Assembly (NCBI RefSeq): GCF_947487515.1
Contig: NZ_CANKWO010000002.1
Location: 744,001-808,000, forward strand
Reading direction: 5' to 3'
Source: an uncultured Litoreibacter sp.
Lineage (GTDB): Bacteria > Pseudomonadota > Alphaproteobacteria > Rhodobacterales > Rhodobacteraceae
DNA length: 64,000 bases
Of the stretch, positions 53,618 to 63,620 are shown in pieces. Numbering within the stretch: position 1 is the stretch's first letter; each line of letters opens with the position of its first letter. The notes under the pieces are model-generated. The model was not told the DNA's origin. It searched no databases and was given only the letters and a program-made list of their open reading frames with translations. A program made the translations under genes and the position numbers.

Positions 53618-54427
53618 CTAGTCTTTTTTGCGCTTGATCGGCGCCCAGAGGCGTTTGTTGGTCAGATACAGCGTTACCGTCAGGAAGATCATCAAAAGCA
53701 CGGCAACAAAGCCTGTGCGTTTGCGCGCGTCTTGATGTGGCTCTGCTGTCCAACGCAAGAAGGCTGCGATGTCTTCTGCCTCACTGTGCAGATCGTTGGC
53801 GTGACCGTCAGCGAATTCAACATCTTCACCATAGAGAGGCGGCGCCATAGCGATCCAACCACCTGGGAAGGCAGTGTTCTCGTAGAAGGTTGTACCAGCC
53901 TCTTCTTTTTCCTTGCCAGTGTAGCCGGTGAGGATCGATGCGATGTACTCTGCGCCGCCGATGCCTTTCACGAACTGGTTGATACCCAGACCGTAAGGGC
54001 CGTGGAAGCCAGAACGGGCTTTGGCCATCAAGGACAAGTCAGGTGCCCCTTGGCTTTCAACGGCTGGGAAGTTGTCGGTGGGCTTCAGCGCGCGAAATTC
54101 TTCGGTGTCCTTATCGAAAAGCTGGGGGTTAGCCAGCTCGTCGTTGATTGGATACGCCTTTGTGTAGGCCTTCATCTGGTCTTCCGGCAGCATTGGGCCG
54201 CCTTTGTCAGACAAAGTACGCATTGGCACAAACTTCAGACCGTGACAGCTGGCGCACACATCAGTGTAGATGTGCAACCCGCGCTGAAGCTGGTTCTGGT
54301 CATAGGTGCCAAGCGGCCCCTCGTACGAGAAGTCGAAGTCCTCAACATGGCCCGCGTCACCGGCGGCATATGCGCCGGAAGCGAAAGCTACTGCCGAGAC
54401 GGCTACGAGTGAGAGTTTCTTGAGCAT
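53618..54427 (-). CDS. petC: Cytochrome c1 of the bc1 complex
   Basis: Haem c subunit of complex III. 269 residues with a signal peptide to about residue 21 and haem motif CASCH (Cys58, Cys61, His62). A C-terminal membrane anchor follows TGFVAVLLMIFLTVTLYL. The axial Met region lies in the later part (WIAMAPPLYG). ATG 54427 gives the signal peptide and has a GAGGA site. It follows petB after 13 bases. Confidence 0.96.
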   Translation of the reverse strand: MLKKLSLVAVSAVAFASGAYAAGDAGHVEDFDFSYEGPLGTYDQNQLQRGLHIYTDVCASCHGLKFVPMRTLSDKGGPMLPEDQMKAYTKAYPINDELANPQLFDKDTEEFRALKPTDNFPAVESQGAPDLSLMAKARSGFHGPYGLGINQFVKGIGGAEYIASILTGYTGKEKEEAGTTFYENTAFPGGWIAMAPPLYGEDVEFADGHANDLHSEAEDIAAFLRWTAEPHQDARKRTGFVAVLLMIFLTVTLYLTNKRLWAPIKRKKD

Positions 54428-54440
54428 TGGTGTTTTCCTC

Positions 54441-55775
54441 TTACTCTGAAGCTGCGACTGAGTCGCTGCCCTTGGCTGGATAATGCGCATCGAAATCTTC
54501 CTCGATGGTCGCAGGACGGGCCAATGGTTTCTCGATCACGCCGAGCAACGGCAAGATTACCAAGAAGTAACCAAACCAATAGGCAGAAGCGATTAGAGAG
54601 ATCGTGGCAAAAGGCTCATCTGTTGGCATAGCGCCGACCCACATCAAAACGAGGAAGTCGACAACCAGCAGAGCGAACCACCATTTGAACATCGGGCGGT
54701 AGCGGCCGGAACGTACCGACGACGTGTCCAACCAAGGTGCTGCGGCCATAACGGCGATCGCACCAAACATGGCAGCCACACCGAAGAACTTCGCGTCAAC
54801 GATGCCGAAGCTGAGGAACTCTACCAGTTGAACAACCCATACGTCCGCAGTGAAGGCCCGCAGGATCGCGTAGAACGGCAAGAAGTACCATTCCGGAACG
54901 ATGTGCGCAGGTGTCGCCAACGCGTTTGCTTCAATGTAGTTGTCAGGGTGGCCAAGGAAGTTTGGCATGAAGCCAACAACTGCCCAGAACACAATCATGA
55001 CCACGCCAAGTGCGAACAGATCTTTGATCACGAAGTAAGGCCAGAACGGCAGCGTATCTTTTGCCGCGTCTTCTTTGGAAGTGCGACGCACCTCTACACC
55101 AGACGGGTTGTTGTTCCCTGTGGTGTGGAATGCCCAGATGTGAACAGCAACAAGGCCGGCGATCACGAAAGGCAGCAGGTAGTGCAGCGAGAAGAAGCGG
55201 TTCAACGTGGCGTTATCCACCGCAGGTCCGCCCAACAGCCATGTTTGCAGCATTTCGCCAACACCAGGGATGGCGCCAAACAGGCCGGTGATCACAGTCG
55301 CACCCCAGAAGGACATCTGGCCCCATGGAAGCACGTAGCCCATGAATGCAGTACCCATCATAGCGAGGTAAATGATCATACCGATGATCCAAGTAATCTC
55401 GCGCGGTGCCTTATAGGAACCGTAGTACAAGCCGCGGAAAATGTGGGCGTAAACCGCCACAAAGAACAGCGACGCGCCATTGGCGTGCAAGTAGCGAAGC
55501 ATATAACCGCCATTCACGTCACGCATGATGTGTTCAATGGAGGCAAACGCCAGATCAACATGTGGCGTGTAGTGCATGGCCAGCACGATGCCGGTCACGA
55601 TTTGCAGCACAAGGCAGAATGTCAGAACAATACCCCAGATCCACATCCAGTTCAGGTTCTTCGGAGTAGGGATCATCAGGGTGTCATAGAGCAAGCCAAC
55701 AATCGGCAGGCGCGAGTGAAGCCACTTTTCGCCGCCAGTTTTTGGCTCATAATGGTCGTGTGGGATACCAGCCAT
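54441..55775 (-). CDS. petB: Cytochrome b of the bc1 complex
   Basis: A 444-residue integral membrane protein of complex III with eight helices. The paired haem-ligand histidines appear in [12 protein letters not shown] and in [23 protein letters not shown]. The Qo-site PEWY motif ([17 protein letters not shown]) is present. This is the long alphaproteobacterial form. It lies 13 bases from petA and petC, in one operon. Confidence 0.97.
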   Translation of the reverse strand: MAGIPHDHYEPKTGGEKWLHSRLPIVGLLYDTLMIPTPKNLNWMWIWGIVLTFCLVLQIVTGIVLAMHYTPHVDLAFASIEHIMRDVNGGYMLRYLHANGASLFFVAVYAHIFRGLYYGSYKAPREITWIIGMIIYLAMMGTAFMGYVLPWGQMSFWGATVITGLFGAIPGVGEMLQTWLLGGPAVDNATLNRFFSLHYLLPFVIAGLVAVHIWAFHTTGNNNPSGVEVRRTSKEDAAKDTLPFWPYFVIKDLFALGVVMIVFWAVVGFMPNFLGHPDNYIEANALATPAHIVPEWYFLPFYAILRAFTADVWVVQLVEFLSFGIVDAKFFGVAAMFGAIAVMAAAPWLDTSSVRSGRYRPMFKWWFALLVVDFLVLMWVGAMPTDEPFATISLIASAYWFGYFLVILPLLGVIEKPLARPATIEEDFDAHYPAKGSDSVAASE

Positions 55776-55788
55776 AATCGTTTCTCCC

Positions 55789-56352
55789 TTAACCGAGTTT
55801 CAGCACGTCAGGCGACGTGAATTGAGCGACAGGCACCAGCATATTGCGCGGCGCCGGACCTTTGCGAATACGACCAGCAGTGTCGTAGTGCGACCCGTGA
55901 CAAGGGCAGAACCATCCGCCGAATTCGCCCGCATCACCCAATGGCACGCAGCCAAGGTGCGTACAGACGCCGATCATAACCAGCCATTCGCCGTTCTCAT
56001 CAAGCGAGCGGTTCTGGTCTTCAGCGTCGGCCTCTGGTCCGAGGTTTTCGTTCTCTGCGCCCGCGTCAGGCAATTCTGACACCGAAACAGCACGCGCGGC
56101 TTCGATTTCTTCAGCGGACCGGCGGCGGATAAAGACCGGCTTGCCGAGCCATTTGACCGTCAGCTGCGTCCCTGGCTCAATGCCAGACACATCAACATCA
56201 ATGGAGGCAAGGGCCTGCACATCTGCCGATGGGTTCATTTGGTTCACCAAAGGCCAAACTGCGGCCCCTGCGGTGACTGCGCCTGCGCCTGCGGTGACGT
56301 AGTATAAAAAGTCGCGACGGGTTTCGCCGCTATGGTCGTCTGCGTGGGACAC
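55789..56352 (-). CDS. petA: Rieske iron-sulfur protein of the bc1 complex
   Basis: A 187-residue Rieske subunit. A twin-arginine signal anchor (ETRRDFLYY, Arg12-Arg13) is followed by one membrane helix. The [2Fe-2S] ligands are Cys130/His132 and Cys149/His152, with the structural disulfide Cys135-Cys151. The start is GTG at 56352, eight bases after AAGGGAG; upstream in-frame codons lack a ribosome site. First gene of petABC. Confidence 0.96.
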   Translation of the reverse strand: MSHADDHSGETRRDFLYYVTAGAGAVTAGAAVWPLVNQMNPSADVQALASIDVDVSGIEPGTQLTVKWLGKPVFIRRRSAEEIEAARAVSVSELPDAGAENENLGPEADAEDQNRSLDENGEWLVMIGVCTHLGCVPLGDAGEFGGWFCPCHGSHYDTAGRIRKGPAPRNMLVPVAQFTSPDVLKLG

Positions 56353-56488
56353 GAGAACTTCTCCCTTGTCGGACCGCTTATGCGGCCGGTAAATTGAAGA
56401 ATCCGCACCTATGGCGCAGGATATCGAGGCTAGATATATTCTAAGACACCTCAACGTCCACCCAAGAACGACCACAGAAGGAAGCCAT

Positions 56489-56941
56489 TTGTCGCAGTAT
56501 GTCCAAATTGCAGCGTTTGAGCCCGATTTGGCCCCGAATTTGGGGTCATTGGTGCGTTTGGGTGTGTGTTTTAATGCGCCCCTGCATGTCATTGAACCAT
56601 GCGGATTCCCGTTTTCATTAAAATTGTTGAAAACTAGGGCGTTGGATTACGCCGAAAACGCTGAAGTGCATCATCATGACAGCTGGGATACATTTGCCGC
56701 CAAAAAGCCGGGTCGGCTGGTGCTGTTGACCACCAAAGGGGCGACGGATTTGTGGGATTTCAAATTTCAGCACGGGGATTGCCTGATGGTGGGGCGGGAA
56801 AGTGCTGGTGTGCCGGATCATGTGCATGAGGCCGTTGACGGACGGGTTAAAATCGCGATGCCAGGGGGCGGGCGAAGCCTGAACGTAGCTATATCTGCTG
56901 GTATAGCCATTGCAGAAGCGCATCGGCAGCTACGGGAGTGA
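56489..56941 (+). CDS. trmL: tRNA (cytidine/uridine-34-2'-O)-methyltransferase
   Basis: A 150-residue SPOUT methyltransferase. The SAM-binding knot is visible in [11 protein letters not shown] and [19 protein letters not shown]; the N-terminal ...[12 protein letters not shown] is also typical of TrmL. It methylates the wobble ribose of tRNA-Leu in E. coli. The start is TTG at 56489, six bases after AAGGA; the in-frame ATG at 56411 is too far. It is divergent from petA. Confidence 0.9.
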   Translation: MSQYVQIAAFEPDLAPNLGSLVRLGVCFNAPLHVIEPCGFPFSLKLLKTRALDYAENAEVHHHDSWDTFAAKKPGRLVLLTTKGATDLWDFKFQHGDCLMVGRESAGVPDHVHEAVDGRVKIAMPGGGRSLNVAISAGIAIAEAHRQLRE

Positions 56942-56972
56942 GGCGAGGCGCCCCCCATATTCGCTGCCGAAT

Positions 56973-57401
56973 TTAGCGTGGCGCCTTGTTGAAACTCAGC
57001 GTCATCTCGCGATGGGGGATATTTGCATCGTCATACTCGGGGCCAAAGGCCACAAACCCCAGCTTTTCATAAAACCCGATTGCGTGCATTTGTGAGCCGA
57101 GCACCACGGTTTCAAACTCCGTTCGAATGTCATCTAGAATGAAGCGCATTAACTTTGCGCCCAAACCAGTGCCTTGCTGCGACTCCAATACGGCAACACG
57201 TTGTATTTTCGCAGTGGATCCCAGTGATTTAACCCGAGCCGTTGCAGCTGGCGTATTCTCAACTGTGACAAGATACTGAATGCAATCGCCGTCTTCGCCG
57301 TCAATTTCGATCTCTTCGGGGACGTTTTGCCCCCGAATGAACACCGCTCGACGAATGTCGAGGCAGGCTTCAAGGTCGTTGGTGCGTGAAATCTGGACCA
57401 T
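56973..57401 (-). CDS. GNAT-family N-acetyltransferase
   Basis: A 142-residue GCN5-related acetyltransferase. The acetyl-CoA loop is QQGTGLGAKLM with upstream KIQRVAVLES, and GFYEKLGFVAFG near the C-terminus. The acceptor is unknown. It is the last gene of the minus-strand run headed by dapF, three bases after the GST gene. Confidence 0.88.
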   Translation of the reverse strand: MVQISRTNDLEACLDIRRAVFIRGQNVPEEIEIDGEDGDCIQYLVTVENTPAATARVKSLGSTAKIQRVAVLESQQGTGLGAKLMRFILDDIRTEFETVVLGSQMHAIGFYEKLGFVAFGPEYDDANIPHREMTLSFNKAPR

Positions 57402-57404
57402 GTT

Positions 57405-58019
57405 TCAATTTGCAACCGGAACTGTGGCGACCATGCTATCGCGTTTGGCAAATTCCGCGTTCCACGCGGCCAGTTTCGGACGTGTCTTGCGCCAATCACG
57501 ATCAGCAGATCGCAGGTCAAGATACCCCAAGGCACAACTGGTGGCGATTTGGCCGATGTGCATTTCATCCGATGACAAAATATCGATCCAAGAGGTCTCC
57601 AAGGCATCCAATGTGGTATTAATTTTGCGCCATTGGGCCTCTATCCAGTCGGCATATTGCTTGTCTTCAGGGCGCACACGGGCCTCATAAACCATCAAAA
57701 TCGCCGCATCGAGGATGCCATCGGCTGTGGCCTCCAGAGTTTGCAGCTGCCATGTGGTTTCAGGGGTTCCATAAAGGCCGGACTTGGCGCGATTGTCGAA
57801 GAAACGGCAAATCACGCGGCTGTCGTAGATTGCGGTCCCATCATCAAGGGCAAGGGCCGGAATTTTACCCAAAGGGTTCAGGTCACGCGGCAAACTGCCC
57901 GGATCAATGGGGGTGCCGCCAACCACCTCAGTTTCAAGGTCATTCAACTGGCCCGTTTCCCTAAGCACCACCAGAACTTTGCGTACATATGGCGATGTAG
58001 GGCTGGAAAAAAGCTTCAT
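57405..58019 (-). CDS. Glutathione S-transferase family protein
   Basis: A 204-residue GST. The N-terminal thioredoxin-like domain has SSPTSPYVRKVLVVL with the likely catalytic Ser9, then NPLGKIPALALDDG and the glutathione-binding DSRVICRF. The C-terminal domain is all-helical. ATG 58019 overlaps the PaiB-like stop by four bases. Substrate not predictable. Confidence 0.88.
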   Translation of the reverse strand: MKLFSSPTSPYVRKVLVVLRETGQLNDLETEVVGGTPIDPGSLPRDLNPLGKIPALALDDGTAIYDSRVICRFFDNRAKSGLYGTPETTWQLQTLEATADGILDAAILMVYEARVRPEDKQYADWIEAQWRKINTTLDALETSWIDILSSDEMHIGQIATSCALGYLDLRSADRDWRKTRPKLAAWNAEFAKRDSMVATVPVAN

Positions 58020-58648
58020 TTTGAGGTCTCCGGTTTTGCACCGCGCATAAGCGCTGAAAGAATGTGTGTTTCTTGCCCGATGCCGTAGCCAGCCACATGA
58101 TCGGCGGCCAATTCGCGGACATCGTCTGATTTGTTTTGCCCTAGTTTCCACGTAGCTTCGATTTTCGCGACATCAAGCTGGAAGGGTTGAATCTGGCGCA
58201 TCATTCGCTCCATCACACCATCTGACATTTTGCCAGTCGTCCACGGAGTTTTAGGTCTCAGGGTTTCTTCGAAATGCGCCGACAGACGATCAAGCAACGG
58301 GTGCAGGGCGTCCTGTGGCAACGGGTGGAGCATGCCCGTGAGGCGGATTGCAACGTAGTTCCATGTGGGTACCTGATCATCAATCCCGTACCAATCCGGC
58401 GAGATATAGCTGTCGGGGCCAGTCACGGTGACAACGGCTTTCAAAGGCGCCTTGCAGGCCCGCGCGATTTGATTGGACCGCACAAGGTGTAACTCCGCCT
58501 CTTGACCGTCTTCGGACAACAAAAAGGGAATATGCGCGGTGTGCGGACCATCGTCGCCATTGATCGCCAATGTCCCAAATCCGCGTTCCCGCGCAAATGC
58601 GATGTTGCGTGTTTGAGGGTCTTGGCGGAAGGCAGTGTTCGGATGCAT
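58016..58648 (-). CDS. PaiB-family FMN-binding protein
   Basis: A 210-residue protein of the PaiB family (flavin-reductase-like split-barrel), first described as a negative regulator of sporulation genes in Bacillus. Signatures: HTAHIPFLLSED, SPDWYGIDDQVPTWNY and the C-terminal KLGQNKSDDVRE. It may bind FMN; a regulatory role is not shown in proteobacteria. Located 18 bases downstream of a GST gene and coupled to another. Confidence 0.86.
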   Translation of the reverse strand: MHPNTAFRQDPQTRNIAFARERGFGTLAINGDDGPHTAHIPFLLSEDGQEAELHLVRSNQIARACKAPLKAVVTVTGPDSYISPDWYGIDDQVPTWNYVAIRLTGMLHPLPQDALHPLLDRLSAHFEETLRPKTPWTTGKMSDGVMERMMRQIQPFQLDVAKIEATWKLGQNKSDDVRELAADHVAGYGIGQETHILSALMRGAKPETSK

Positions 58649-58666
58649 GCCGCATTCTTGGCGAGG

Positions 58667-59296
58667 TTAGGCGGTGGGTGCAAGTGTCGTTGGATCGCCG
58701 GCCTGCCATTTTGGACGCTTAACCATAATGTCGTCGAACCGGTCCGAAGCCAGATGGCCCGCTAGCCACTTCTGTAGATGCGGCCAAGGTTGGGCATCAA
58801 ACCACATGCGGTCAGTATTGGCGAACTGACGCACGAAGGGAAAGATTGCCATATCAGCAAGGCGGGGATGGTCACCAAGAAGGTAGGATGTCTTGGACAA
58901 GGTCGCGTCATATGTGGCCAAAGTTTCCGCCCCAAGGCCGCGCCAAGTTTCTGGGTCGTTGTCATGGCGGTTGGCGTATTTATAGCGATCCAGAGCTTGC
59001 TTATACGGCCCGTCATTATGCGCGATCAGGGCAAGACTGGCGTCTTTGTCATGCAGCCAGTTTTCGGGATCGTTTTGCGCGAGCGCCCATAGCATCACAT
59101 CCAAGCTTTCCTCGATCACCAGATCGGAGGTCACAACCACAGGAACGGTCCCCTTGGGCGAGGCTTCCAAAAATTCGGGGGCCTTGTCGCGTAGGAGGAT
59201 TTCGCGGTGCTCTAGCCGAAGACCCGCGACATGGATCGCAAGGCGTCCGCGCATGGCGTAAGGACAGCGGCGGAAGCTATAGAGGATATCGGTCAT
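58667..59296 (-). CDS. Glutathione S-transferase family protein (Cys type)
   Basis: A 209-residue GST with CPYAMR at residues 11-16, a glutaredoxin-like active site seen in omega-type GSTs, followed by SPKGTVPVV and EESLDVMLW. Cys11 is the likely catalytic residue. The C-terminal helical domain is complete. ATG 59296 overlaps the mtaB stop by four bases. Confidence 0.88.
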   Translation of the reverse strand: MTDILYSFRRCPYAMRGRLAIHVAGLRLEHREILLRDKAPEFLEASPKGTVPVVVTSDLVIEESLDVMLWALAQNDPENWLHDKDASLALIAHNDGPYKQALDRYKYANRHDNDPETWRGLGAETLATYDATLSKTSYLLGDHPRLADMAIFPFVRQFANTDRMWFDAQPWPHLQKWLAGHLASDRFDDIMVKRPKWQAGDPTTLAPTA

Positions 59297-60525
59297 GCGC
59301 GCAGCTGATTGCCCGCTGTCCCGATAATCTGAACGGGGACGATCTGGCCGACAGGTTGGTCGATGTCGAACAGCGTTTCGGTAAACTGCTCGGTCCGCCC
59401 CATGCGGGCGTTCTCCATCAGCACATTGTGGGTTTGGCCCACGCGGGCTGTCAGATGACGTTGAACCTGTGCTTCACCCGCAGCCCGCAAACGCGCGGCG
59501 CGGGTTTTGATGTCCTTGCCATTCACGGCGGGCATCTTGGCCGCAGGTGTGCCTTGGCGTGCAGAGTAAGGGAAGACATGCAGCCACGTCAGATCGCAAT
59601 CCTCGACAAGCTTGAGCGAGTTTTCAAACATTGCATCCGTTTCGGTTGGGAAGCCCGCGATTATGTCGGCACCATATGTCATGTCTGGGCGCAGCTTGCG
59701 GGCGTCTTCGCAGAACTTGATCGCGTCGTCGCGTAGGTGGCGGCGCTTCATACGTTTCAGGATCATGTCGTCCCCTGCTTGCAGGCTGAGGTGCAGATGG
59801 GGCATCAAGCGCGGCTCGGTTGCGATGGCCTGCATGAGGGCCTCATCAACTTCGATGCTGTCGATAGAGGAAATGCGCAGACGCGGCAGGTCAGGGACAA
59901 GCTTCAAAATGCGCAGGACCAAATCGCCAAGCTGTGGTGTTGCTGGCAAATCCGCGCCCCAAGACGTCAGGTCAACTCCGGTAAGCACCACCTCGTTGTA
60001 GCCTTTATCGACGAGGCGTTTGATCTGATCGACGACAACGCCTGCGGGTACGGAACGTGAATTCCCACGACCGTAGGGGATGATGCAAAAGGTGCAGCGA
60101 TGGTCGCACCCGTTTTGAACCTGCACATAGGCGCGGGCGCGGGTGCCAAAGCCGTCGATGAGATGACCCGCAGTTTCCTCCACAGACATGATGTCGTCGA
60201 CTTGCACCTTCTCGGTATCTGGCAAGAACCCCCAAGTGGCGCGGTTCATCTTTTCAGTGTTGCCGATGATGTTGTCGACCTCGGCCATGTTGGAAAACGT
60301 CTCAGGCTCGGTCTGGGCTGCGCATCCGGTGACCACAAGCCGGGCATCGGGGTTTTCGCGGCGCAACTTGCGAATATCTTGTCGGGCCTTTCGCACGGCT
60401 TCGGCGGTGACCGCACAGGTGTTGACCACGACCAAGTTGTCTTGGCCTTGGGTCAATTCGCGCATGGCTTCGGTTTCATAGGCGTTGAGACGACACCCGT
60501 GGGTGGAAAAAATTGGCGGCTTCAT
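59293..60525 (-). CDS. mtaB: tRNA t6A37 methylthiotransferase
   Basis: Radical SAM enzyme adding a methylthio group to t6A37 of tRNA to give ms2t6A. 410 residues. The N-terminal UPF0004 cluster uses [18 protein letters not shown] and VTGCAAQ; the radical SAM cluster is [13 protein letters not shown] domain closes the protein. Its ATG overlaps the dapF stop by four bases. Confidence 0.95.
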   Translation of the reverse strand: MKPPIFSTHGCRLNAYETEAMRELTQGQDNLVVVNTCAVTAEAVRKARQDIRKLRRENPDARLVVTGCAAQTEPETFSNMAEVDNIIGNTEKMNRATWGFLPDTEKVQVDDIMSVEETAGHLIDGFGTRARAYVQVQNGCDHRCTFCIIPYGRGNSRSVPAGVVVDQIKRLVDKGYNEVVLTGVDLTSWGADLPATPQLGDLVLRILKLVPDLPRLRISSIDSIEVDEALMQAIATEPRLMPHLHLSLQAGDDMILKRMKRRHLRDDAIKFCEDARKLRPDMTYGADIIAGFPTETDAMFENSLKLVEDCDLTWLHVFPYSARQGTPAAKMPAVNGKDIKTRAARLRAAGEAQVQRHLTARVGQTHNVLMENARMGRTEQFTETLFDIDQPVGQIVPVQIIGTAGNQLRA

Positions 60526-61358
60526 AGCGCGGCCAGAAAATCAGGGGTGAAATGGCCCGAGAAGACATGCGCAGTGGGGCCAGTCATCCAAACGCCGTCT
60601 TCGCGCCAATCAATGTCGATACGCCCGCCATCAAGATCGATACGCACTTGGCGACCCGTCAATCCGCGGCGGGCAGCGGCGACCGCAGTGGCACAAGAGG
60701 ACGATCCGGAGGCCAAAGTAACACCGACGCCACGTTCCCACACGCGCATCCGCAAATGATTCTCGCCGATGAGTTGCGCGACCTGCACATTGGTGCGCTC
60801 AGGAAACAGCGGGTTATGCTCATGCGCTGGGCCGAAGCTGGCCAAGTCAATGGCTTCCGCATCATCAACGAAAAATGTGCAATGGGGATTCCCCATACCG
60901 GTGGCGCTGGGCTTGCCTTCGATTGGTAGCTCCAGCGTGTCCATCTCGCGGGCAAGCGGTACGTCGCGCCAGTCCAGCAAGGGTGCGCCCATATTCACAC
61001 GGGTAAGCCCGTTGCCAGCATCTTCTGCCAATAGCACGCCACGCTCTGTCTTCAGCGACAAGGAGGTGATTCCCCGCCTGTTCATCTCGAATCGGGCAAT
61101 ACAGCGGGTTGCATTGCCACAGGCGCCCGCCGTTGAGCCGTCAGAATTGAAAAAAGTTAATCCGATGTCCGCATCGTCGATGTCATCCAAAACCGCAAGT
61201 TGGTCAAAGCCTACACCGCGATGACGGTCGCCGATTGCCCGCGCAATGGCTTCGGATACACGTATATCATTGCCCCGTTGGTCAATAACCACGAAGTCAT
61301 TGCCTAGCCCGTGCATTTTCATGAAGGGCAGGCCAAGAGAGGTCTCTGCAGGTTGCAT
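60522..61358 (-). CDS. dapF: Diaminopimelate epimerase
   Basis: Converts LL- to meso-diaminopimelate for lysine and peptidoglycan synthesis. 278 residues. The catalytic Cys pair is in [10 protein letters not shown] and in [13 protein letters not shown]. The N-terminal [13 protein letters not shown] is typical. ATG 61358 is chosen as the nearest start before the family N-terminus; ATG 61322 is also possible because 61358 lacks an evident ribosome site. First gene of the six-gene operon. Confidence 0.95.
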   Translation of the reverse strand: MQPAETSLGLPFMKMHGLGNDFVVIDQRGNDIRVSEAIARAIGDRHRGVGFDQLAVLDDIDDADIGLTFFNSDGSTAGACGNATRCIARFEMNRRGITSLSLKTERGVLLAEDAGNGLTRVNMGAPLLDWRDVPLAREMDTLELPIEGKPSATGMGNPHCTFFVDDAEAIDLASFGPAHEHNPLFPERTNVQVAQLIGENHLRMRVWERGVGVTLASGSSSCATAVAAARRGLTGRQVRIDLDGGRIDIDWREDGVWMTGPTAHVFSGHFTPDFLAAL

Positions 61359-61465
61359 AGGGCGCGATATAACCTTCGCTTGGACACAATGGAAGAGAAG
61401 GTGCAAATTCTGTTGGATTTGGGGGTTGACCCCATGGGGCGACCTTTCTAGATAGCGTCCTCAGT

Positions 61466-61541
61466 GGGCCCTTAGCTCAGTTGGTAGAGCAACTGACTTT
61501 TAATCAGTAGGTCGATGGTTCGAACCCATCAGGGCTCACCA
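61466..61541 (+). tRNA. tRNA-Lys (anticodon TTT)
   Basis: A 76-base cloverleaf: acceptor arm GGGCCCT pairing with AGGGCTC (one G-T), D arm GCTC/GAGC, anticodon arm ACTGA/TCAGT with loop CTTTTAA, T arm GGTTCGAACCC and encoded CCA. The anticodon is at 61499-61501. Confidence 0.98.
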
Positions 61542-61839
61542 CTTTTCAAGTAGTGAATGATTCGCAAGAACGCGCGTATGGTGCATACGCGCAAACAATG
61601 TTCCTTTGATGGGAAAATCCGGATTGTCTCGGATGGCTAGCTCAGTGAAGACAGCTTTGCCGAACTGCCTCACCGGGCGATCTGGATACGGCCTCGGATA
61701 GGTTTTCTCCAAGGGCGACCTGTCGGGTTACTAGGATTTGCAGATGATTGATGATCGGTACTTGGTTCTTCACTGAAATCATTCTAAACGACGGCATTCC
61801 GGTCGCAGCCTACCCGGATATCAAAACAAGGGTTAAGAA
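61542..61839 (+). other. 298-base gap between tRNA-Lys and queC
   Basis: No gene is apparent. A perfect 9-bp hairpin (GCGCGTATG, loop GTG, CATACGCGC) lies at 61572-61592; no T-run follows it. The rest is not recognisable as a known riboswitch; I looked for a preQ1 aptamer pattern and did not find one. The region may hold the queC promoter. Confidence 0.5.
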
Positions 61840-62541
61840 ATGAAAACGATTGTCATCTGCTCCGGCGGGCTCGATTCTGTGTCGCTTGCGCATATTGTTG
61901 CGCGGGAACATGAGCTTACTCGCCTCGTATCCTTCGATTACGGCCAACGTCATCGCAAGGAGCTGGACTATGCCGCCATGTGTGCAAATCGGCTTGATGT
62001 TCCTATCGATGTTATTGATCTGCGCGGCATTGGTGCGGCACTCACAGGCTCAGCCCTGACGGACGATATTGACGTGCCTGACGGGCACTATGCCGAAGAA
62101 AGCATGCGCGTCACCGTAGTGCCCAACCGAAATGCGATCATGTTGACGGTGGCATTTGGGGTGGCTGCCGCAAATGGGGATCAGGCGGTGGCGACGGCAG
62201 TGCACGGGGGGGATCACTTTATCTATCCAGATTGCCGCCCTGCCTTTACCGAAGCCTTTGACGCCATGCAAAAGGCGGCCCTTGATGGCTATGCGGATGT
62301 GTCGCTCTACACGCCTTTTGTGCATCGCTCCAAGGCCGATATCGTGACGGAGGGCGCGCGCCATAACACGCCCTTCGCTCAGACATGGTCTTGCTACAAA
62401 GGCGGTGAAACACACTGCGGGCGTTGCGGCACCTGCGTTGAACGGCGCGAGGCTTTCCACCTTGCCAATGTCACAGATCCCACACCCTATGCGGATCCAG
62501 AGTTCTGGGTCGCGGCTGTTGCGCAGAAGGAATGCAAGTGA
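61840..62541 (+). CDS. queC: 7-cyano-7-deazaguanine (preQ0) synthase
   Basis: Converts CDG to preQ0 with ATP. 233 residues. The PP-loop SGGLDSVS is at the N-terminus and the zinc-binding cysteines lie in SCYKGGETHCGRCGTC. First of the que operon; its stop overlaps the queD ATG by one base. Confidence 0.97.
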   Translation: MKTIVICSGGLDSVSLAHIVAREHELTRLVSFDYGQRHRKELDYAAMCANRLDVPIDVIDLRGIGAALTGSALTDDIDVPDGHYAEESMRVTVVPNRNAIMLTVAFGVAAANGDQAVATAVHGGDHFIYPDCRPAFTEAFDAMQKAALDGYADVSLYTPFVHRSKADIVTEGARHNTPFAQTWSCYKGGETHCGRCGTCVERREAFHLANVTDPTPYADPEFWVAAVAQKECK

Positions 62542-62894
62542 TGTACCGCATTACGAAAGAGTTCCACTTTTCCGCGTCACATCAATTGGCGCATTTGCCC
62601 GATGATCATCAATGCGCGCGTCTTCATGGGCACAACTACGTAGTCGTCGTGGAGCTGGCATCAAAAACGCTCAATGCCGACGGGTTTGTGCGCGATTACG
62701 GAGAGTTGAAGGAACTCAAAGCCTATATCGACAGCACCTTTGATCACCGCCACCTGAACGACGTCATGGATGTGGCTTCGACGGGTGAAAACATGGCGCG
62801 GCATTTCTATGATTGGTGCGCCGCCGTTTGGCCGGAAACGGCCGCGGTGAAGGTGAGCGAGACGCCAAAAACTTGGGCCGAGTACCGCCCATGA
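62541..62894 (+). CDS. queD: 6-carboxytetrahydropterin synthase
   Basis: Converts dihydroneopterin triphosphate to 6-carboxytetrahydropterin. 117 residues, usual length. Zinc ligands are His in FSASHQL and HGHNY, with the catalytic Cys in [10 protein letters not shown] prefer ATG 62541, contiguous with queC, over ATG 62532. The stop overlaps the queE start (ATGA). Confidence 0.95.
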   Translation: MYRITKEFHFSASHQLAHLPDDHQCARLHGHNYVVVVELASKTLNADGFVRDYGELKELKAYIDSTFDHRHLNDVMDVASTGENMARHFYDWCAAVWPETAAVKVSETPKTWAEYRP

Positions 62895-63601
62895 GCCAAC
62901 TACGCGTTGCAGAAATCTTCGGCCCAACGATCCAAGGCGAAGGTGCATTGATCGGGGAGCCGACCGTCTTTGTACGGACCGGTGGTTGCGATTATCGCTG
63001 TTCGTGGTGCGATAGCCTGCATGCGGTCGAACCGGCTTACCGTCACACATGGCAGTCGATGAGTACCGAGGCCGTTTGGGCAGAGGTGCAGCGTCTGTCC
63101 AAGGGCAAACCTCTCACGGTGTCCCTGTCTGGCGGCAATCCCGCGATCCAAGACTTCACGCAGCTTATCGCGCTTGGTCAAACGGCTGGGTACCGCTTCG
63201 CCTGCGAAACCCAAGGGTCGATTTCCAAGCCGTGGTTTGCTGATCTCAACACGCTGGTTCTCAGCCCAAAACCTCCCTCCAGCGGCGAAGTCGTCAACTG
63301 GGAGGCCTTTGAGGCTTGTCTAAGTGCTGCGAATGGCGCGCGCGACATCGTCATGAAGATCGTGATCTTCGACGAGGTGGATTATGCGTGGGCACAACAA
63401 GTGGCAGGCAAATACCCAAATTTGCCATTGTTCCTGCAGCCCGGAAATCTAGAGGTCGATCCTGATGTCGCAGTTGATCCGCAGGGATTGGCGGACAAAT
63501 TGGGGTGGCTTGTCGATAAGACGATGGAAGACAGCTGGTTCGCGCCACGGATTTTGCCGCAGTTGCATGTCCTGCTTTGGGGAAACAAGCGCGGGGTTTG
63601 A
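62891..63601 (+). CDS. queE: 7-carboxy-7-deazaguanine synthase
   Basis: Radical SAM enzyme turning CPH4 into CDG. 236 residues. Cluster motif CDYRCSWCD (Cys-x3-Cys-x2-Cys), substrate motif IQGEG at the N-terminus, and a typical SGGNPAIQD segment. ATG 62891 overlaps queD by four bases. Confidence 0.95.
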   Translation: MSQLRVAEIFGPTIQGEGALIGEPTVFVRTGGCDYRCSWCDSLHAVEPAYRHTWQSMSTEAVWAEVQRLSKGKPLTVSLSGGNPAIQDFTQLIALGQTAGYRFACETQGSISKPWFADLNTLVLSPKPPSSGEVVNWEAFEACLSAANGARDIVMKIVIFDEVDYAWAQQVAGKYPNLPLFLQPGNLEVDPDVAVDPQGLADKLGWLVDKTMEDSWFAPRILPQLHVLLWGNKRGV

Positions 63602-63620
63602 CCCGTTCAAGGAGACAAAG

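Noticed and set aside
54828-55820. 330-residue plus-strand open frame opposite petB
   Set aside because: Antisense to cytochrome b, with a composition rich in Gln/His/Arg as expected from a shadow frame.
61466-61839. tRNA-Lys as an integration (att) site
   Set aside because: No direct repeat of the tRNA 3' end is seen in the following 2.5 kb, and the genes there are a conserved que operon, not an integrase or phage.
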